Below, piece after piece: positions 59,111 through 64,000 of a stretch of 64,000 nucleotides of DNA (within the stretch, counting starts at the first letter, position 1; every line of letters starts with the position of its first letter). Under the pieces are notes generated by a model. The model was not told the origin of the DNA. It saw only the letters and a list, made by a program, of their open reading frames with translations, and did not search any database. Position numbers and translations under genes: made by a program. The stretch comes from Dermacentor variabilis (Eukaryota; Arthropoda; Arachnida; Ixodida; Ixodidae), in contig NC_134570.1 of NCBI RefSeq assembly GCF_050947875.1, positions 100,978,122 through 101,042,121 of the forward strand, given 5' to 3'.

Positions 59111-60147
59111 GCGAGAGGTACGGTTAATCTTGTTGTTTAGCTTGTTTCTCTCTACGGGTACTTCTTTATCTTTTAGCTTCGTACGTCTGAGTGTTTAGCT
59201 TTGGTTGTTACCTCTCGTTAAGTTATCGTTACATTAAAGACTAGACATTTTTAAAGTGTAGCACATTAAAGTCCTCATCTTGTTGTTTCTCAAATGCCAC
59301 AAAGACAGCCCGATAGTCGGTGACGTAGCAAGCAGCTGTCTAAATGGATCCGACACAGTACTTTGAGGCCAAGGATTATCTCTGATAAACCAGGTCAATC
59401 GTGGTTCCACATTATGCAGTCTGCATGTTAGCGTCATTGGCGAGATCCAGGTTGAATGTATCTCTAAGTGGAACGTTAAGTGAGTCCGGGGTCCGGTTAA
59501 AGTCTTCTGCCTCGACACACAGACGCTTGGGGCCAGCCAAATCAGATGGTCCGTCACACAGCGAGACTTCACGTCCTCCAACTGCGTTTTATCGGCGGCT
59601 AGACGCGCCGATCTCCAAGCTGCATAACTCTGCCCTCTGTGTTCGATACGCCGAGCACGTTCTTCTTCTGTTCCCACAGCTCTTTGCCTCCTCCTGGCTT
59701 CATTCCGTCGCTGATCCGCGGCCCTGGCACGAGATGCCGAAATAGACCACGTACCACCCTCATCTGAGTCCACTCGCCTGGCCGCTTCGCACTTACGACG
59801 CTTCTTGAGGTGTGCGGCTCGTTCCTCCTCCATCTCCTCGGTTCGCTGCATTCTCTTGGTTTCGTTCCGACGACGAAGTCTGGCTTTTTCAGTCTCTTCG
59901 ACTCACTTTCCAAATCGGCCGACGAATCCCACCGCGCCGCGCCTTCTATATGTATGATGCAACTCCTCCTCTGTTATTACAACGCGGGTTCCTCACAGAG
60001 CGTTTCACTGGCTCCTCCTCTGGCGTCATGCCAGATGGCGCGGTGAGCGGCGCTGCCAGCTGCGGCGGTTGCGAGGCAACTGCTCAGCTCGCGGTATGGC
60101 CACCGGCAACAGCGAAACGGCAAGATTACGGCCAATGTAGCTCTCGC
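59111..60147 (-). mobile_element. TIR element with TA target duplication inside the P-like transposon
   Basis: Ends GCGAGAGGTAC (59111) and the complement of GCGAGAGCTAC (60147), with TA at both outer edges (59109-59110 and 60148-60149). Pairing continues inwards through a TAATCTTG block (left near 59125, right near 60122). Removing the insert with one TA keeps the flanking transposase in the same reading frame, which supports these boundaries. The only ORF is the minus-strand arginine-rich one at 59234-59851. A TA duplication fits Tc1/mariner-like and several other superfamilies; no DDE transposase is visible, so it is probably non-autonomous. Confidence 0.75.
59234..59851 (-). CDS. Arginine-rich ORF inside the TIR insert (unknown function)
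   Basis: 205 residues. The first 100 are highly charged and helical-looking (EEERAAHLKKRRKCEAARR, RAADQRRNEARRRQRAVG, EEERARRIEHRG), with a loose repeat period of about 20-25 residues, reminiscent of STPR-type basic repeats. The second half has no recognisable feature and may be chance reading. A longer overlapping minus-strand frame exists at 59599-59913. I cannot assign a function. It may be a passenger protein of the element or a remnant of a larger transposon protein. Confidence 0.35.
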   Translation of the reverse strand: MQRTEEMEEERAAHLKKRRKCEAARRVDSDEGGTWSISASRARAADQRRNEARRRQRAVGTEEERARRIEHRGQSYAAWRSARLAADKTQLEDVKSRCVTDHLIWLAPSVCVSRQKTLTGPRTHLTFHLEIHSTWISPMTLTCRLHNVEPRLTWFIRDNPWPQSTVSDPFRQLLATSPTIGLSLWHLRNNKMRTLMCYTLKMSSL

Positions 60148-60939
60148 TACTAAAGCATGTTCACTGACATGCACAGGTCATCAATCCTACAGCGCGGTGA
60201 CCACAATTATACACATTGAATTGACTGGCCCGAAAGCCTTTCTACATTTGTCGATGCCGTGGTGCTATACATAGCAGGCTTCATTGTTCGCAAAGTTTGT
60301 ACAACAACAACATGTGAGCCGTGCATCACCACCCTGCATTCAGATGAGCTGGCGCCTTTAATTAAGCAAAAGAGCCGAGGTGGACTTATTTCAACATCAC
60401 ACGACGTCATTGGCTTGGGTGAAGCAGTTGAGAAGGAACTGCGACGGCTACAGGCTGAATGTCATACCATTTCAACAGAGAAGTAAAGGGCAAATCATCT
60501 CATCTTGGAAGTCCTGGGTGCTTCCTTAGAGAAATAGTGGTTTCAGAAATCGGAGCAGCAGATCCTTGACTTCGATCCGCTTGAAAATCACGTTTAGAAT
60601 TTGTGCAGAAAAATCGCAGAAGAATACATAAAAGTGAAGATACACCACATGACGAAGGAAAGAAACCGAGAACTGATCAGGAATAAAGTCAGGCCGCTTC
60701 TGTCAAGGGCGATTATCTTCACTCAACAGTAGGGCACATGTCAGCATGCTTACGCGCTTAAATTAAGCTTCTCTCCTTAATATTTTTGCAGGTGAATTGC
60801 TTTCTACACGCCAATTGGCAGCTGACAGATGTAAAATAAGTGTTTAAGGCCAGAACTTCGTGTATTCATTGCTTTGTAAAGGCGAGCAAATTCACCGGCA
60901 GCGCGAAGAAGCATGAATGCGGCTGCCCTCGGCTACTTC

Positions 60940-61043
60940 TTGCCATTGACAAGATGGCCGCCACGCGCTCAGCGCGGCTTCACTGGCTCCAATAGGCGCG
61001 CAGAGGCGGCTTCCACTCTGGCAAATTCTATATATCCTCCTTA
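60940..61043 (-). repeat. Right terminal inverted repeat of the P-like element
   Basis: Ends with TATATATCCTCCTTA. Inverted match to 55553-55637, with a longer spacer between the GAGTGGA and AGTGAAGCCG blocks. Confidence 0.85.
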
Positions 61044-61051
61044 GTCGCAAG
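61044..61051. repeat. Right 8-bp target duplication of the P-like element
   Basis: GTCGCAAG, identical to 55545-55552. Confidence 0.85.
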
Positions 61052-61159
61052 TTACACGGTACCGCTTCACTAACACGGACAGAGATGCGAAGGAATTTAC
61101 TTCGCCCCTCTGCCTTTCAAATTTCCAGGCGGCAAGAGATTTGGCTCACCTACTACGTG

Positions 61160-61760
61160 AGCGAAAGCGCAGACGCGTGGCTGTTGAAGTAAATGATCGG
61201 CGGCAATTGTTTCCTCTGTCGAAGCCCACCATCGTCGACTGGAGGAACTAGTCCCGCGAGGTCATGCAGGACGACATGCTCTCGTGACCTCCACTAGGGG
61301 GCTCTGGGACGATAGTGAAAATTGTCGAGTGTATTCTTAACGACAAGCGAAAATACAATCGAGGCCGCCTGATGACGGGCGACAACCATTCCACCGAGGC
61401 GCCAAAATTACGAAAGTCTTGCAGATCGTGGACCATGGGTCTTCGGCATGGTATGCGCGACCGGAGGGGAGCTGCGACTTTTAAGCGTTCAACCGGGGAG
61501 CGTTATTCACAGTGTCCAATGGGCCGCATGCGATTGTATCCCAAATTTAGTGGATGCTAATGGGGCGAGCCTTAATCTCCATTGCAAGCCCGCCAACCTC
61601 ATTTTGAACTTTGTGGAGCCCATCACGGGCGCTCACACGCAGTAAATAGAAAGTTATTGTCAAAATGTGAAGCGCCACCACTTCAGCAGCGGGTATAGCG
61701 TTACTGCACCGCTGCTGATGTCCTACCTGACATGTAGCGGCAGTAATTTAACAGTCACCT
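61160..61760 (+). pseudogene. Merlin / ISXO2-type transposase relic
   Basis: Scattered over frames are PTIVDWRN followed by SREVMQDDM (61225-61280), IVKIVECILNDKRKYNRGRL (61308-61370; the family has a VEIDES..KRKYNRGR block holding the first catalytic Asp, here changed) and VEPITGAHTQ (61614-61643; the family has VNHS..FVDPVTGAHTQ.IE). An IES-like continuation follows. The order and spacing fit a DDE transposase of the IS1016/Merlin group. Multiple stops and frameshifts, and the first catalytic Asp looks lost. It lies about 110 bases right of the P-like element. Whether it is part of the DNA into which that element jumped is not certain. Confidence 0.7.
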
Positions 61761-62559
61761 GAACTGAAAAGACCGTTCCTGGCGTTTGTTTGAACTCATA
61801 GATCACTCGGTGCTACCCAGTATGGAGGCGTGCCACAAAGTAAAAGAAAATAAAGCATATTTCTTTTACCCTTTGCTTGCATGAGTGTTTTCCGGAATTC
61901 CTGCGTGCTTACGCGGTCAGCGCGTGGGAAACCACATCTGCGCTAGGCAGCGCTCACTTTGTCTCGCAGCCTTACTTTAGCGGGAGCAACCAGTGATCTG
62001 TTGAAAGCCCAGGCGCACAGCAATCTGTGCCCGGAAATGCGACCTCAAGCACGTAGCGAGCCGCGCTTGTGCAATCCAGAGGAACGACGACGGGGAGCGT
62101 TCCCTCTGGTATAACGTGAAACATATTAAATTACAGATTAGTCTAATGCGCATTCTGTGCAAATGTTGTAACCTTCGAAATACTTTTAAGCCACATTAAA
62201 GTGACGAATAATTTTGTACTAAATGTGTTTACTTTATAACTTGCTTGAGCATGTAATGCCCTAGGTTGAATGATAAACAAGTGGAAGAAGGCACCGACCA
62301 TGCACCTACGGCATGTCCTGTGAGCCCGTTTGTCGACCACCCATAAGGCAACACCCAAGAGATTTTGGCCACCCAAAACGAGTCTATATAACAAAATGGA
62401 ACAGTAGGCGGGCCAAGGGACAAGTTTTGTCTTGGTGCCATTGCTTCTTTCATCATGGGGTTTCGCCAGAGCTTGCGAATATTCCAGGTTTCACCGAATT
62501 TGGCGAATGCAGCATAGCACCCAGGTTGGCGAAGCTATTCTCTTTGAAAGGAAACAGAG
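61761..62559. other. Unassigned sequence
   Basis: No gene or repeat recognised. Open frames shorter than 95 codons without motifs. Confidence 0.4.
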
Positions 62560-62712
62560 GTAATAAACAGGAAAAAGCGTTTCATTGTGCGGTTTAAACA
62601 GCGCGGTGGGGCGCCGCCCGATGCTTACGTTCGAGGTTAGGTCAATTTGACGTCGCCAGATTTAATTGAAACCATATTGGAATAGCTTTATGTCAGAAGG
62701 CCCCCGTTTACG
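62560..62712. repeat. Partial copy of the right end of the 52606-53590 element
   Basis: CGCCCGATGCTTACGTT, GAGGTTAGGTCAATTTGACGTC and CATATTGGAATAGCTTTATG parallel the last 110 bases of 52606-53590 (CGCCCGATGCTTGCGTT, TTTGACGTCAC, CATATTGGAATAGTTTTATG). Confidence 0.7.
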
Positions 62713-63071
62713 TATTTTATGGGTGCAGAACAGGTGTCATTTTGTTTAGTCATTGTTTTGTATGTTCTACGGGCTTTCGTCGCTTTCTAACGGAAGTGTT
62801 GGCACACGCGCTGAACAACACCTTTTAACGAGGAAGTCTAATTTGAACACTTTGCCCAGGGTACACACAACAAGATATTTATGAAAAATTTTGAAACTAT
62901 GCTCAACGCCTGACTTCGATACAAAAAGGTATCCGAAATTCCTAAAAGACAAAGCATATTACAATAGCTAGAATTTCTTGCTGAGTGGTATGTTTAACGA
63001 TAATAATCGTCCAATAATTGCAACGACAATAATTAAAATATGACTCTGGCGTATTACTTTCCAAAAGCGCC
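62713..63071. other. Unassigned sequence
   Basis: AT-rich, nothing recognised. Confidence 0.4.
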
Positions 63072-63245
63072 ATTTCATAATCAGGGACACCATAGTGGCG
63101 GGCTTCAGAATGATTTTGAGGACGAGATGGTCTTTAACGTGCACCCGATGCAGTATACAAGGTCACTTTATTTGCCTTTCGGCCACCGCGGCCGGGATTC
63201 GATTCTGCAATCTCGTGTTTAGTAGCGCAACCCCATAGACGCGAA
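63072..63245 (-). mobile_element. Ruka-like SINE, minus strand
   Basis: The minus strand has a B-box-like CAGAATCGAATCCCGGCC near 63191-63209, then the CGCGGTGGCC segment and GTGCACGTTAAAGACCATCT. This is the same family as 2342-2572, in opposite orientation. Confidence 0.75.
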
Positions 63246-63644
63246 GTCAGCAGGGCGGGTATCTTTTGGAACAAATGACGTGGCCGTGGCAATTAGGCCG
63301 CCGCTGGGCGCCTATGTCAATCATCGAAAGCAAATTTCAGCGTCATAGTGACTAAAGAATGTAGGCAAAGGGAAAGGCCGAAATTCAAAATAGCACATGA
63401 TTAAAGCACCACTTAACGCTAGCATAATGTGCTGTACAATATGTGTAGTCACAGCGCGCTGTACATGCGACAAGCGAAAGTTCAGTCACAGTGTGCGTTG
63501 TCAGAACAGTGTGATTCCCTCCCGATGGTGTTCTGCTTGTCGCGCCAGAGTAGTCAACTGCTGATTCAGCAAGTCAGCGCCCTTTGCAACGAGAGAATGC
63601 TCCTAGTTTCGCGGCCCCTCGGATCCCACTATACGTCAACACGT

Positions 63645-63760
63645 GGGTGCCCTATTCGCTTGGCAGTCAAGCCTGCAAAACATTAATGAATTTTCGGGGA
63701 TTCAAACGCAGGACCTTGAGCCCAAGACTAAAGTTAAAGCGGTGATGCCATATTCTTCTC
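63645..63760 (-). mobile_element. tRNA-derived SINE head, minus strand
   Basis: The minus strand has GCGTTTGAATCCCC (63696-63710), a degenerate B box, preceded by a TTTAACTTTAGTCTTGGGCT-like tRNA segment. It shares a GCCTGC(A/G)AAA word with the next copy. Confidence 0.5.
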
Positions 63761-63879
63761 CGCGTGACGGTCACTTTGTTGCGCAAGAGGAGACTAAAGA
63801 AATGAGTGTCCTTCGAAAGCAGCGGGCGTTCCTGATGTTGCGGTGCCTGAGCTCTACCGCGGCCTCCACTTACTTCGGT

Positions 63880-64000
63880 AGCTCCTCTGCGCTTACTATA
63901 GGGCCATAATGCCTGCGAAACTGTCGTTGCTTGCATCGGGATTCGAACGGAGGACCTCTGGTACATGTGTTCGAGGCCATGGACCCAGTTAGAGTGGTTA
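63880..64000 (-). mobile_element. tRNA-derived SINE, minus strand, cut by the window end
   Basis: The minus strand begins TAACCACTCTAACTGGGTCC at the window edge, followed by a B box GTTCGAATCCCG at 63937-63948. The tRNA-like head is well preserved; the 5' edge lies outside the window. Confidence 0.6.

Larger units (their letters stand above)
56650..60732 (+). pseudogene. P/THAP9-type transposase catalytic region, disrupted
   Basis: In order: a lysine-rich linker (56650-56950), KYPPELRAFALTLHFHSPAA (near 57010-57068), the LINE insertion, then DFRIGIDESTELM and YCTLVVDDMAIR (57790-57910, with a candidate first catalytic Asp). Next come PVAYFLIDAVTGAERVELIK (58040-58100), SLTFDGASSKF (near 58145, candidate second Asp), then a GTP-binding-like middle region with several stops to 58600. 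The best preserved part is 58599-59111, with LLTHKLSQDHAENFFGCIRG (candidate catalytic Glu). After the TIR insertion it resumes at about 60225 (VLYIAGFIVRKV, RGGLISTSHDVIGL) and ends at a TAG near 60732. At least five stops and several frame changes make it non-functional. Confidence 0.9.
55553..61043 (+). mobile_element. P-like (THAP-type) DNA transposon, 5.5 kb, nested
   Basis: Bounded by an identical 8-bp direct repeat. The ends are inverted repeats of about 85-100 bp: left 55553-55637, right 60940-61043. They share TATATAGAATTTGC, GAGTGGA, AGTGAAGCCG and CGCCATCTTGTCA. Between them lie a THAP-domain exon (55728-56235) and a P/THAP9-type transposase in the same orientation (about 56650-60732), broken by stops and frameshifts. 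Two later insertions sit inside, an RTE-like LINE fragment (57071-57757) and a TIR element (59111-60147). Without them the element would be about 3.8 kb. The coding capacity is dead, but the termini look usable in trans in principle. Confidence 0.92.

Overview
The window looks like nuclear DNA of an ixodid tick. I infer this from the mix of element families: tRNA-derived SINEs of the Ruka type, truncated L2/CR1-like and RTE-like LINEs, compact Ty3/gypsy elements, P-like, Merlin-like and foldback DNA elements. It also follows from the one convincing host gene, an Ala/Pro-rich cuticle protein with a classic arthropod exon layout. The assignment is from recognition only; no search was run. Coding density is very low, and nearly everything is repeat in various stages of decay.

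Layout. 0-19 kb: three diverged copies of one large unit (about 4.7 kb when complete, carrying an antisense LINE reverse-transcriptase relic near its left end). Copy 1 lacks its left part and copy 2 lacks its right part. Copy 3 is complete but split by an intact 5.5-kb Ty3/gypsy retrotransposon whose two 164-bp LTRs look identical. Between copies 2 and 3 lie an L2-like relic and an internally deleted gypsy relic with a candidate LTR. 19-27 kb: a foldback element, a 5'-truncated LINE with a long open reverse transcriptase on the minus strand, and otherwise anonymous sequence. 27.6-32.8 kb: the cuticle gene (TATA box, exon 1 that holds only the ATG, a 3.6-kb intron full of repeats, one main coding exon, and a last exon that completes the stop codon). 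33-55 kb: SINEs, a long AC/AT microsatellite, several palindromic or foldback elements, two gypsy integrase relics, a TATC microsatellite, and a TIR element with internal sub-repeats. 55.5-61.0 kb: a P-like (THAP-type) DNA transposon with long terminal inverted repeats and a perfect 8-bp target duplication. It is itself interrupted by an RTE-like LINE fragment and by a TA-flanked TIR element that carries an arginine-rich ORF. 61-64 kb: a Merlin/ISXO2-type transposase relic and SINEs.

How it fits together: the window is a layered record of insertions. Paralogous empty sites inside the duplicated unit fix the SINE and gypsy insertions exactly, and the P-like element is bracketed by its target duplication. 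The elements most worth following up are the nested P-like transposon, the duplicated 4.7-kb unit and the cuticle gene model.
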